This document shows positions 16,372-27,569 of a stretch of 64,000 nucleotides of DNA, in pieces. Positions within the stretch are counted from its first letter, which is position 1, and every line of letters begins with the position of its first letter. Origin of the DNA: Candidatus Binatia bacterium (GTDB lineage: Bacteria; Desulfobacterota; Binatia; Bin18); the NCBI GenBank assembly GCA_022826945.1, contig JAJDTY010000052.1:1-64000 (forward strand), written 5' to 3'. The position numbers and the translations under genes are program-made. The notes below the pieces were generated by a model. The model saw nothing but the letters and a program-made list of their open reading frames with translations. It searched no databases and had not been told where the DNA came from.

Positions 16372-18378
16372 CTAACCACTTTCGTGTTCTTCGGCTAATG
16401 CCGTCCACTCCGCGTACTGTTCGTCGAGTTGCTGTTTGACCCGTTCATACTGATGAGCCACCTCACGGGATTTTGCCTGATCCTGAAATGTCTTTTCATC
16501 CACAAGGCGGTGTTCGAGCTTTTCTTTGTGGTCCTCCAGCGTGGTAATATGCTGCTCCAGCGCGGCTAAACGCTTGGCCCGTTTTTGCCGTTCGGCCCGG
16601 GCGGCCTTTTGCTGTTGATAGGAGAGCTTGCCGTGCTTGGCCTCACGAATGGCGGCCAGTGTGCCTTCAATGCCAGCCGCACTTGCCGTAGGCGAAGCAA
16701 CGGCTGCCCGTTGGACTACTCTCTGAAGACGGGCCTGTTCCCGGCGTGGAGACAGGTCTGCCTGTCGTTCCTTCCGGTCCAGAAACTCCTCAAACGTCCC
16801 AGGATAGGTGGTGCAGTGGCCGTCGTGGAGTTCGAGTACTTTTGTCACCAGACCACTGAGAAAATAGCGGTCGTGCGACACAACGACAAAAGTTCCCGCA
16901 TACTGCAGCAGGGCTTCTTTCAGGATGTCTTTGGTCCGGATATCGAGATGATTGGTGGGCTCATCCAGAATGAGCAGGTTCGAGGCCTGCAACAGCATTT
17001 TTGCCAACGCGAGACGGCTCTTTTCACCGCCGCTGAGCACGGCAACCCGCTTTTCGGTCGCATCCCCGGAAAAGAGAAAGGCCCCCAGAAGAGTGCGGAG
17101 TTGAGGGACGATGTCGGTTGCGGCTTCCCGGAGGATCTCTTCATACACGGTATTATCGGTCTGTAAGCGTTCGGCCTGCTGCTGGGCATAGTAATCGAGG
17201 ACGACCTGATGACCGAGCTGACGGCTACCTGAAGTCGGTTCTTCAACCCCGGACAGGATGCGACTGAGGGTGGACTTGCCCGCCCCGTTGACGCCGACCA
17301 CTGCAACCCGGTCTCCGCGCTCAATCACTAAGTCCAGATTCTCAAACACCTGCACGTTGTCATAGCGTTTGCTGACCCCCTGTAATTCGACCACCCGTCT
17401 GCCGCTCCTGGGGGCCTGAGGAAAATGGAAACGGACACCCCTGGGCACGGTTTGGGGCGGGTCGAGCTTTTCCATTTTCTCCAACTGCTTGACCCGACTC
17501 TGGACCTGCGGTGCCTTCCGAGCGTTATAGCGAAACGTATTGATAAAGCGGGTCAGACGCTCAATCTCTTCCTGCTGGGTGTCATAGACTTTTCGATACG
17601 ACTCCAGGTGTTCTTCAAACACGCGCTCAAAGGTCGAGTAATTGCCCGTATATTCGGCCAGGGCAGAGCGGTGAAGGGCGACCACCCGATTGACCATCCG
17701 GTCCAGAAAGGCCCGGTCGTGCGAAACGATGACAATGCTACCGCGATAATTGTGTAGATATGCCTCAAGCCATAGTAGTGAGTCGAGATCGAGATGATTG
17801 GTCGGCTCGTCGAGCAGCAAGACATCGGGTTGCCGGAGCAGGAGCTTGGCCAGCGCGACCCGCATTTGCCAGCCCCCGCTGAACGTCTCGGTGTGTGCCG
17901 TAAACTGCGCTTCGTGAAACCCCAGTCCAGTTAGGACTTTGGCGACTTGGGCATCGGCCTGAAATCCGTCGAGTTCTTCGATTCGGTGCTGGAGGTCCCC
18001 GTAGCGTGTGATCAATTCCGCTTGTACCAACGCGTCGGAGGTCGTTCCATCAGTACTCTCGAGCGCGACCTGAACAGTCTCCAGTTCCTGCTGTAACGCG
18101 GTCAACTCCGGCAGAGCAGAGCGCGTCTCAGCGAAGAGATCGCGTCCGGAAATTTCGATTCCTTCCTGGGGCAGATAGCCAATGCTGAGGTCCCGGTCGC
18201 GCTGGACTCGGCCCGCATCGGGCTCAAGCTGTCCGGTCAAGAGGCGGAAGAGAGTTGTTTTGCCCGCACCGTTGGGACCGACCAGCCCCACCCGGTCACC
18301 TTGCCGAATATGCCAGTTGAGATTGCGAAACAGTTCCTGTCCGCCAAAGGCGAGAGACAGATTGATAAGCTGGAGCAT
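16372..18378 (-). CDS. ABC-F family ribosome-associated ATPase
   Basis: 668 residues with two ABC domains and no membrane segments. Walker A motifs are at 34-41 (GPNGAGKT) and 362-369 (GVNGAGKS). Walker B LLLDEPTNHLD appears in both domains, and signature motifs are FSGGWQMRV and LSGGEKSRLALA. Between them lies the charged linker (about 255-325) that in ABC-F proteins reaches the ribosomal P site. The C-terminal 120 residues are a lysine-rich coiled coil, as in Uup/YheS-like members. Such proteins relieve stalled ribosomes or give resistance to ribosome-targeting antibiotics; which subtype this is cannot be fixed from sequence alone. Confidence 0.93.
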   Translation of the reverse strand: MLQLINLSLAFGGQELFRNLNWHIRQGDRVGLVGPNGAGKTTLFRLLTGQLEPDAGRVQRDRDLSIGYLPQEGIEISGRDLFAETRSALPELTALQQELETVQVALESTDGTTSDALVQAELITRYGDLQHRIEELDGFQADAQVAKVLTGLGFHEAQFTAHTETFSGGWQMRVALAKLLLRQPDVLLLDEPTNHLDLDSLLWLEAYLHNYRGSIVIVSHDRAFLDRMVNRVVALHRSALAEYTGNYSTFERVFEEHLESYRKVYDTQQEEIERLTRFINTFRYNARKAPQVQSRVKQLEKMEKLDPPQTVPRGVRFHFPQAPRSGRRVVELQGVSKRYDNVQVFENLDLVIERGDRVAVVGVNGAGKSTLSRILSGVEEPTSGSRQLGHQVVLDYYAQQQAERLQTDNTVYEEILREAATDIVPQLRTLLGAFLFSGDATEKRVAVLSGGEKSRLALAKMLLQASNLLILDEPTNHLDIRTKDILKEALLQYAGTFVVVSHDRYFLSGLVTKVLELHDGHCTTYPGTFEEFLDRKERQADLSPRREQARLQRVVQRAAVASPTASAAGIEGTLAAIREAKHGKLSYQQQKAARAERQKRAKRLAALEQHITTLEDHKEKLEHRLVDEKTFQDQAKSREVAHQYERVKQQLDEQYAEWTALAEEHESG

Positions 18379-18490
18379 GGAGACGGATAGACCTTGAGAT
18401 AATTGTTGGGGCCAGAACCCGCTCTCCCTAATATCAGTGGTAATGGGGAACGATCCAGGCCAGGTCAGTTCGTACGTTCGACGGCTGTGT

Positions 18491-19312
18491 CTATTCTTCT
18501 TCCTCCGGGGGTAATAACAACGCTTCTCCCAGCGAGCGGATCAACCAGCGATGGACATCCCCGACCAGGGTCGCCGCCTGTGGGCCAGCTAGCAGCCAGT
18601 GACCTTGGTCCGGGTAGCTCAGGCTGGCAGCCTGTAGAGCGTCTGCAAGCCAACGGACGGCCGGAGCGGGAACCATACGATCTTCCTGTCCCCAGACAAC
18701 CAGACTAGGGCAAGGCGGGGGGGTTGCTGGAAAGTCGGTCTGACCTCGGGTGAGGGTGCGGACGACTCTACCCGAGTCCGGCTCAAGCCGGTCGTATAAC
18801 TGGTCGTGCAACCCTGCCGGAAGCGTGTGGAAAAGAAAATCGCGGGCAAGCCGACGGGACGGGGGAGGATGGACGCGATTCCACAGGAGTGCGGGCAGGG
18901 ACGCGAGTCGTACCAGAGGCAGAGCCGGACGCAGGTTGGCCTGCCAGTAGCAGGGCAGCAAGGGAGAAATACAGACGAGGGCACGCGGTTGTGTGCGAGT
19001 GGCGGTGAGGAGTGCGAGGAGACTGCCCAGATCAAAGCCAATCACAATGGGCGGGCAATCGAACGCAGCGCTAGCTGTGGTAATGGTGGTGAGATGATCG
19101 TCAAGAGAGACATCGCCACGCTGGCGGGTTGCGTACTGCTCGTACAGATCAAGCGCCCAGCACGACCAGCCCCGCTGAGAAAGACCCCACGCGACTTCCT
19201 GCCATATCCAGCTTCCCGTCCATAAGCCCGGAAGCAGGAGCAGCGGGGCAGTAAATTTCTCGCGTTCCGGGAAGAGCACCTCGGCGGTGTACGCGGCGAG
19301 TTGCTGTTTCAT
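18491..19312 (-). CDS. Alpha/beta-hydrolase with Asp at the nucleophile position
   Basis: 273 residues. Order of elements fits the fold: LLLPGLWTGSWIWQEV (oxyanion loop region), nucleophile elbow VIGFDLGSLLAL, acid in VVWGQEDRMVP, and histidine in PDQGHWLLAG. The elbow is G-F-D-L-G, so the nucleophile is Asp rather than Ser, as in haloalkane dehalogenases and epoxide hydrolases. No typical dehalogenase cap is recognised. The ATG is preferred over an overlapping GTG two codons earlier, and no clear ribosome site is visible. A terminator lies only 13 nt upstream, so expression may rely on readthrough from the histone-like gene or a promoter hidden there. Confidence 0.75.
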   Translation of the reverse strand: MKQQLAAYTAEVLFPEREKFTAPLLLLPGLWTGSWIWQEVAWGLSQRGWSCWALDLYEQYATRQRGDVSLDDHLTTITTASAAFDCPPIVIGFDLGSLLALLTATRTQPRALVCISPLLPCYWQANLRPALPLVRLASLPALLWNRVHPPPSRRLARDFLFHTLPAGLHDQLYDRLEPDSGRVVRTLTRGQTDFPATPPPCPSLVVWGQEDRMVPAPAVRWLADALQAASLSYPDQGHWLLAGPQAATLVGDVHRWLIRSLGEALLLPPEEEE

Positions 19313-19325
19313 GTGCACAAAAGAG

Positions 19326-19352
19326 AAAAGGCCCGCTTGGGGCCTTTTCTTG
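19326..19352. terminator. Bidirectional rho-independent terminator
   Basis: AAAAGGCCC-GCTTG-GGGCCTTTT, a 9 bp stem and 5 nt loop with T-rich tails on both strands (TTTTCT on plus, CTTTTCTCTTTT on minus). It ends the histone-like transcript on the minus strand and separates it from the alpha/beta hydrolase. Confidence 0.85.
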
Positions 19353-19393
19353 GAAATCCTCCGCCTCGTATCTCGCTACCGGGCTGAGCGACG

Positions 19394-19579
19394 TTACGCT
19401 CTCTTCCGGGCCGCTTTCTTCCGGGCCGGGGCTTTCTTGGCGGCCTTCTTAGCCGGGGCTTTCTTGGCCGGGGCTTTCTTGGCGGCTTTCTTTACGGTTT
19501 TCTTAGCGGCTTTCTTAGCCGGGGCTTTCTTGGCGGCTTTCTTTACGGTTTTCTTAGCGGCTTTCTTCTTCGCAGGCAT
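19394..19579 (-). CDS. Lysine/alanine-rich histone H1-like protein
   Basis: 61 residues composed almost only of Lys, Ala, Pro, Thr, Val and Arg. The unit AAKKTVKKAAKKAPAKK is repeated and followed by a shorter arginine-containing end (PARKKAARKRA). The composition is that of bacterial histone H1-like or AlgP-like DNA-binding tails, expected to bind nucleic acid through charge. A perfect GGAGGT lies 6 nt before the ATG, and a strong terminator follows the gene, so it is a real monocistronic gene rather than a low-complexity artefact. It sits 132 nt downstream of enolase on the same strand. Confidence 0.8.
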   Translation of the reverse strand: MPAKKKAAKKTVKKAAKKAPAKKAAKKTVKKAAKKAPAKKAPAKKAAKKAPARKKAARKRA

Positions 19580-19711
19580 AGTGACCTCCTTCGTTATGAG
19601 TATGGGAACCCCTTAGTCCATAAAAATCATATGTGTAAGGCGGAAGGGCTTTTCGTTACCTTCTATCAGATTGGCCTCTTTGCTGCAACAAAAATACACA
19701 AGAACAGAGTG

Positions 19712-21400
<1,689 letters not shown>

Positions 21401-21475
21401 ACAAATGACTTTATATCCGTCGTCTTGCCCATCGGGCGACATGAGGGTTGCCTTTTTCTTTCCCTATTCTTCGTC

Positions 21476-22306
21476 CTATTGCCGTGAGCGTGTCGTCCCT
21501 ACTTGAGGTTGTTTGCGCAGTCCCCGTGCCATGTCTGCGACAATATCACGTGCGGCCTGGCGCGGGTCAGTGGCATCCCGAATAGGTCTGCCCACAACCA
21601 GATAATTCGCCCCGGCCTGCATGGCTTGGTGCGGCGTCAGAATCCGCTTCTGATCGTCGGCCGTGCTGCCTTGCGGACGAACACCTGGAATGACGAGGGT
21701 CAGTTTGTCTCCGCAGGCACGGCGGATTGCAGCAATTTCTCGAGGAGAGGCCACCAGACCGTCAATACCTGCTTGCTGGGCAAGCTGAGCGAGTCGAACG
21801 ACCTGCGTCGCCGGACCAGCCCTGACTCCGACCCGCTTGAGGTCGTCTCGGCCCAGACTCGTCAGCACGGTGACCGCAAGGAGGGTCGGGCGGGTGAGCC
21901 GTTCTGCACGACACACGGCACGGACTGCTCGCTGGGCCTGCCGTAACATATCGACACCGCCGGAGGCGTGCAGGGTGAACATCTTCACCCCCAAACGGGC
22001 GGCTTCCACTGAGGCAGAAGCTACTGTCTGGGGAATGTCGTGGAATTTGAGGTCGAGAAAGACCGTGCCGCCCTTAGCGTGAATGCGGCGGACAACCTCG
22101 GGACCGGCGTGCATGAACAGTTGCTTGCCGACCTTGAACAGGCCGACCTCATCGGCAAGCAGGGCGACATAGTGATCAACTTCTTTCAGTGAAGCAACAT
22201 CGAGCGCAAAGATAAGTCGGCGGCGTGCACGCGGATGGCTCGTTTTTTCGGAGCCCCGAGGGCGCACCCGCGCGTGGCTTGTCTGATTGACGGAACGAGG
22301 AGCCAT
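21476..22306 (-). CDS. pyrF: Orotidine 5'-phosphate decarboxylase
   Basis: 276 residues, a TIM barrel that converts OMP to UMP. The catalytic Asp-Lys-x-x-Asp array is DLKFHDIPQT with Asp85, Lys87 and Asp90. The substrate-binding ends LIFALDVASL and ITLVIPGVRPQG are also present. A basic, poorly conserved 28-residue leader precedes the barrel, longer than in most PyrF; the true start may be internal, and no convincing ribosome site is seen before the ATG used. It lies 21 nt downstream of proS and probably shares its message. Confidence 0.95.
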   Translation of the reverse strand: MAPRSVNQTSHARVRPRGSEKTSHPRARRRLIFALDVASLKEVDHYVALLADEVGLFKVGKQLFMHAGPEVVRRIHAKGGTVFLDLKFHDIPQTVASASVEAARLGVKMFTLHASGGVDMLRQAQRAVRAVCRAERLTRPTLLAVTVLTSLGRDDLKRVGVRAGPATQVVRLAQLAQQAGIDGLVASPREIAAIRRACGDKLTLVIPGVRPQGSTADDQKRILTPHQAMQAGANYLVVGRPIRDATDPRQAARDIVADMARGLRKQPQVGTTRSRQ

Positions 22307-22327
22307 TGTGTTGCGCGCTTCCCGGAC

Positions 22328-24046
<1,719 letters not shown>

Positions 24047-24204
24047 CCGAACCCCCGATCAGATAGAGAAAGATGTCGGGCTCAATTAGTCAGCCCACGG
24101 GCCGGGTGTCAAGCCGGGCGCGGGCTTTCGCCTTAACCCCTTTCCTTTCTCCCGACCAAAAACTATAATTCGCGCGCGATACCTTCCCGCTATAGGAGTA
24201 CGGC

Positions 24205-25389
24205 GTGAATTTTGACTATTCTCCGCAAGAAGAAGCGTTCCGGCAGGAACTGCGCTCGTGGCTCGAAGCCAATCCGGCGGACAACTACGACCCGGAGACC
24301 TTTGAGATTATCGATCAGGAAGCGCGTTTTCAGATCAAGTTCGACTGGCAGAAGAAGCTGCACGGCGCGGGCTGGGTCGGCATTCATTGGCCCAAGGAGT
24401 ATGGCGGCCGGGGCGCCACGATTATGGAGCAGACCATCTACCAGCAGGAGATGGCCCGGGTGCACGCGCCCGGACTAGCCAATCCGCTTGGTATCTCGCT
24501 GGTCGGTCCCACCTTGATGCACTGGGGAACGGAGGAGCAGAAAGAGCGTTTTGTCCCCAGGATACTCAGCGCTGAGGAATTATGGTGTCAGGGCTACTCC
24601 GAACCGGGCTCCGGCTCGGACCTGGCCTCCCTCCAGACACGGGCGGTTGACGATGGCGACGACTTTGTCGTGAACGGCCAGAAAGTCTGGACGAGCTATG
24701 CTCACAAAGCCGACTACTGCATTCTTGTAACGCGGACCGACCCTGACGCACCCAAGCACAAAGGACTATCCTATCTGCTGGTGGATATGCACTCGCCTGG
24801 GGTAACGGTCCGGCCCTTGGTCCAAATCTCTGGCGACGCGGAATTCAACGAGGTCTTCTTCGAGGATGTCCGGGTGCCCAAAGCCAATCTGGTCGGCGAA
24901 CGGAATAACGGCTGGCAGGTTGCGATTACCACGCTCATGTTCGAGCGGGCGAACTTTGGCATGGTGTATAACCTGGAACCCATGCTGGACAGACTGAAGG
25001 CGAATCTCAAAGACCTGGAAGTCAACGGTCAACCGGCGGCAGATGATCCGGAAGTACGACAAAAGCTGGCCGCCTTTCACGTTGAAATCCAGGCGCTCAA
25101 GTTCAACGGCTATCGGCAACTGACCCAACAGTTACGCGGTAACCCGCCGGGACCGGAAGGCTCGATCAGCAAGCTGGCCGGAAGTGAACTCTATATCCGC
25201 ATGGCGCATTTTGCGATGGAACTGCTGGGTCCCTACAGCCAGTGCGCCTTGGGAGAAACTCAGGGTGTCGATAACGGTTTTTGGGCGCGCCGCGCCTTGG
25301 GCTCCCGTCTGTACACAATCGCGGGCGGGACGTCGGAGATCATGCGCAACATCGTTGGTGAGCGCGTCCTGCAGCTGCCAAAGGGATAA
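24205..25389 (+). CDS. Acyl-CoA dehydrogenase
   Basis: 394 residues: helical N-domain, a middle beta domain with the FAD/substrate signature CQGYSEPGSGSDLASLQTRA, and a C-terminal helical bundle ending in IAGGTSEIMRNIVGERVL. It oxidises an acyl-CoA to the 2-enoyl-CoA using FAD and electron-transfer flavoprotein. The start is a GTG 6 nt after TAGGAG. It is followed 29 nt later by a second, different acyl-CoA dehydrogenase; such pairs often form heteromeric enzymes acting on bulky side chains (for example steroid CoA esters), which is a possibility here. Confidence 0.93.
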   Translation: MNFDYSPQEEAFRQELRSWLEANPADNYDPETFEIIDQEARFQIKFDWQKKLHGAGWVGIHWPKEYGGRGATIMEQTIYQQEMARVHAPGLANPLGISLVGPTLMHWGTEEQKERFVPRILSAEELWCQGYSEPGSGSDLASLQTRAVDDGDDFVVNGQKVWTSYAHKADYCILVTRTDPDAPKHKGLSYLLVDMHSPGVTVRPLVQISGDAEFNEVFFEDVRVPKANLVGERNNGWQVAITTLMFERANFGMVYNLEPMLDRLKANLKDLEVNGQPAADDPEVRQKLAAFHVEIQALKFNGYRQLTQQLRGNPPGPEGSISKLAGSELYIRMAHFAMELLGPYSQCALGETQGVDNGFWARRALGSRLYTIAGGTSEIMRNIVGERVLQLPKG

Positions 25390-25418
25390 CAGAAGTATTG
25401 AGCATCTGAGGGGGAAGC

Positions 25419-26561
25419 ATGGATTTCGGTTTTAGTGAGGATCAAGAACTGCTGCGCGACTCAGCTCGAAAGTTCCTGGACGCGGAGTGTCCGACCACCT
25501 TCGTGCGCAAGATGATGGAAGACGACAGCGCCCATGCCACGGAACTCTGGAAAAAAGCCGCAGAGTTGGGCTGGATGGGTATTCTGATTCCTGAGGAGCA
25601 CGGCGGGATTGGCGGGAGTTTCCTCGATCTGGTTGTCGTAATGGAGGAAATGGGCAGGTCTCTGATGCCCGGCCCATTCTTGGCGACCGTGCTCCTGGGC
25701 GGCACGGCCGTGCTGGAGGGCGGCTCGGACGAGCAAAAGGCCGCCATTCTACCCAAGGTTGCGGCTGGTGAATTAGTCATGACCCTGGCCCAGGCCGAGA
25801 AGAGCGGCCGCTATGACGCCGGTGGCATTGGTCTGCCGGCCACGGCGCGGGGCAGCGACTTTGTGTTGTCCGGAGAAAAACTCTTTGTGCCGGATGCACA
25901 TGTCGCCGATCAGATAGTGGTCGCCGCGCGTACCGGCTCACCCGATGCTCCGGCAGAAGAGGGCACTACTCTGTTTCTGGTCGATGCCAAGTCGCCGGGA
26001 ATCGAGATCACGCAACTGAAAACCGTGGACATGACCCGTCGCCAATGTCACGTCGCTTTCCAGGATGTTGCGGTGGCTGGCTCGCAAGTTCTTGGCGAGG
26101 TGGGCCAGGGCTGGCCGATTCTCCAGCGCGTCCTCGATCAAGCCATTGCCGGGCTGTGTACCGAGATGGTTGGGACCGGACAGCAGGCGCTCGATATGGC
26201 CGTCGAATACGCCAAAGAGCGGGTTCAGTTTGGGAAACCCATAGGCAGCTTTCAAGCCGTCAAGCATAAATGTGTGGATATGATGGTCCAGGTCGAAAAC
26301 GCGCGCTCACTGACCTATTACGCGGCCTGGACGGTCGATGAGAATGTGGACGAAGCATCCCAGGCCGTGCCCATGGCCAAGGCGTATTGCAGCGATATGT
26401 GCAAGACCGTCACCAGTGAGGCCATTCAGGTTCATGGCGGTATCGGGTTTACCTGGGAGCACGATATGCATCTCTTTTATCGTCGTGGACTAGCATCCGA
26501 AGCCGCTTTCGGCAGCGCCCCAACGCACCGTGAAGTGGTGGCCCAGACGCTGGACTTGTAG
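25419..26561 (+). CDS. Acyl-CoA dehydrogenase, second subunit-like
   Basis: 380 residues. It begins MDFGFSEDQELLRDSARKFL and ends with the usual HGGIGFTWEHDMHLFYRR motif of the family. The middle region AQAEKSGRYDAGGIG replaces the common E-x-G-S-G-SD signature, so FAD-loop residues are weakly conserved, as in the beta-like partners of heteromeric acyl-CoA dehydrogenases. GAGGGGGAAG precedes the ATG. Together with the upstream gene it probably forms one enzyme (inference). Substrate unknown. Confidence 0.9.
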   Translation: MDFGFSEDQELLRDSARKFLDAECPTTFVRKMMEDDSAHATELWKKAAELGWMGILIPEEHGGIGGSFLDLVVVMEEMGRSLMPGPFLATVLLGGTAVLEGGSDEQKAAILPKVAAGELVMTLAQAEKSGRYDAGGIGLPATARGSDFVLSGEKLFVPDAHVADQIVVAARTGSPDAPAEEGTTLFLVDAKSPGIEITQLKTVDMTRRQCHVAFQDVAVAGSQVLGEVGQGWPILQRVLDQAIAGLCTEMVGTGQQALDMAVEYAKERVQFGKPIGSFQAVKHKCVDMMVQVENARSLTYYAAWTVDENVDEASQAVPMAKAYCSDMCKTVTSEAIQVHGGIGFTWEHDMHLFYRRGLASEAAFGSAPTHREVVAQTLDL

Positions 26562-26584
26562 GCAGCAGTTCGTCACCGTCTATC

Positions 26585-27475
26585 ATGACCCCCGCTCTGA
26601 TCGTCCACGGTGGCGCCGGAGCTACGACGCCACCAGCACTGCAAACGGAGCGTCGATCGGGGTTAACGGCCGCTTTTGAGGTGGGCTGGAACATACTTGT
26701 TCAGGGTGGGACCGCACTCGATGCGGTTGTGCAGGCAACCGTGACCCTCGAAGATCACCCTCTCTTCAATGCTGGCCTTGGCTCTTGCTTGACAGAAGAC
26801 GGGACCGTCGAAGTTGACGCCTCTCTCATGGACGGCTCGACGTTTCAGGCTGGCGCCGTGGGAGCGGTCAGGAATATCAAGAACGCCATCCAACTCGCTC
26901 GGGCTATTATGACGGACGGGCGACACGTATTTCTGGTCGGCGATGGGGCCGAACGATTCGCACGAGAGCACGGACTGCCACAAGTCGCGGCGGACGAACT
27001 GATTACCAAACGCCAGTACCAGAGATGGCAGACCCTTCGACTGGGCTCAGGACAGGCGCAACAAACCACAGGTGAACCCGGGACGGTTGGTGCAGTTGCC
27101 TTGGACTCGTCGGGCAGGCTGGCGGCGGCAACCTCAACCGGCGGCGTGAGGGGTAAACGGTCTGGCCGCGTGGGCGATTCTGCCGTCATTGGGGCCGGGA
27201 CGTATGCGGACAGCACAATCGGTGCGTGCTCGGTAACAGGCGATGGCGAGCATATTATTCGGGCGACCCTGGCCCGTACCGCAGTGGAATTGATGCGCGG
27301 CGGGAAGGACCCCGTGCAAGCCGCTCATACTGCTCTCGCTCATCTAACACGACAGACGGAGGGAGAGGCCGGTCTGATTCTGCTTGATCCCTTTGGCCGG
27401 AGCGGCGTTGTCTATAACACGGAATCGATGGGTGCGGCATTTCGGTCGGAGGGACGGCTTGTGGTGCGGGTGTGA
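26585..27475 (+). CDS. Isoaspartyl peptidase/L-asparaginase (Ntn-hydrolase)
   Basis: 296-residue precursor of a plant-type asparaginase, which self-cleaves to free a catalytic threonine. The N-terminal part has IVHGGAGATTPP and HPLFNAGLGSCLTEDGTVEVDAS. The new N-terminal Thr is in PGTVGAVALDSSG, followed by AAATSTGGVRGKRSGRVGDS and ADSTIGACSVTGDGE. The linker before the cleavage site contains TLRLGSGQAQQ, encoded by a dispersed DNA repeat (see the repeat at 27033). The enzyme would hydrolyse beta-aspartyl dipeptides or asparagine. It follows the acyl-CoA dehydrogenases by 23 nt without an obvious ribosome site. Confidence 0.9.
   Translation: MTPALIVHGGAGATTPPALQTERRSGLTAAFEVGWNILVQGGTALDAVVQATVTLEDHPLFNAGLGSCLTEDGTVEVDASLMDGSTFQAGAVGAVRNIKNAIQLARAIMTDGRHVFLVGDGAERFAREHGLPQVAADELITKRQYQRWQTLRLGSGQAQQTTGEPGTVGAVALDSSGRLAAATSTGGVRGKRSGRVGDSAVIGAGTYADSTIGACSVTGDGEHIIRATLARTAVELMRGGKDPVQAAHTALAHLTRQTEGEAGLILLDPFGRSGVVYNTESMGAAFRSEGRLVVRV
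27033..27058. repeat. Dispersed CTTCGAC/CTCAGGA-type repeat inside the asparaginase gene
   Basis: CCTTCGACTGGGCTCAGGAC matches the imperfect-palindromic repeat (commonly CCTTCGACAAGCTCAGGACAGG) that is scattered through many bacterial genomes and, when inside genes, is translated as LRLGSGQA. Here it is in frame and adds those residues to the flexible linker. One copy only was noticed in the window. Confidence 0.65.
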
Positions 27476-27569
27476 CGGGCGAGGCATGCCTGCCTCTGGC
27501 ATTTTCGTACGCACTAAGGATAAGATGCCCGGTCACACGGGATGAACCCAGAAGAAAAGGGAGGAAAGT

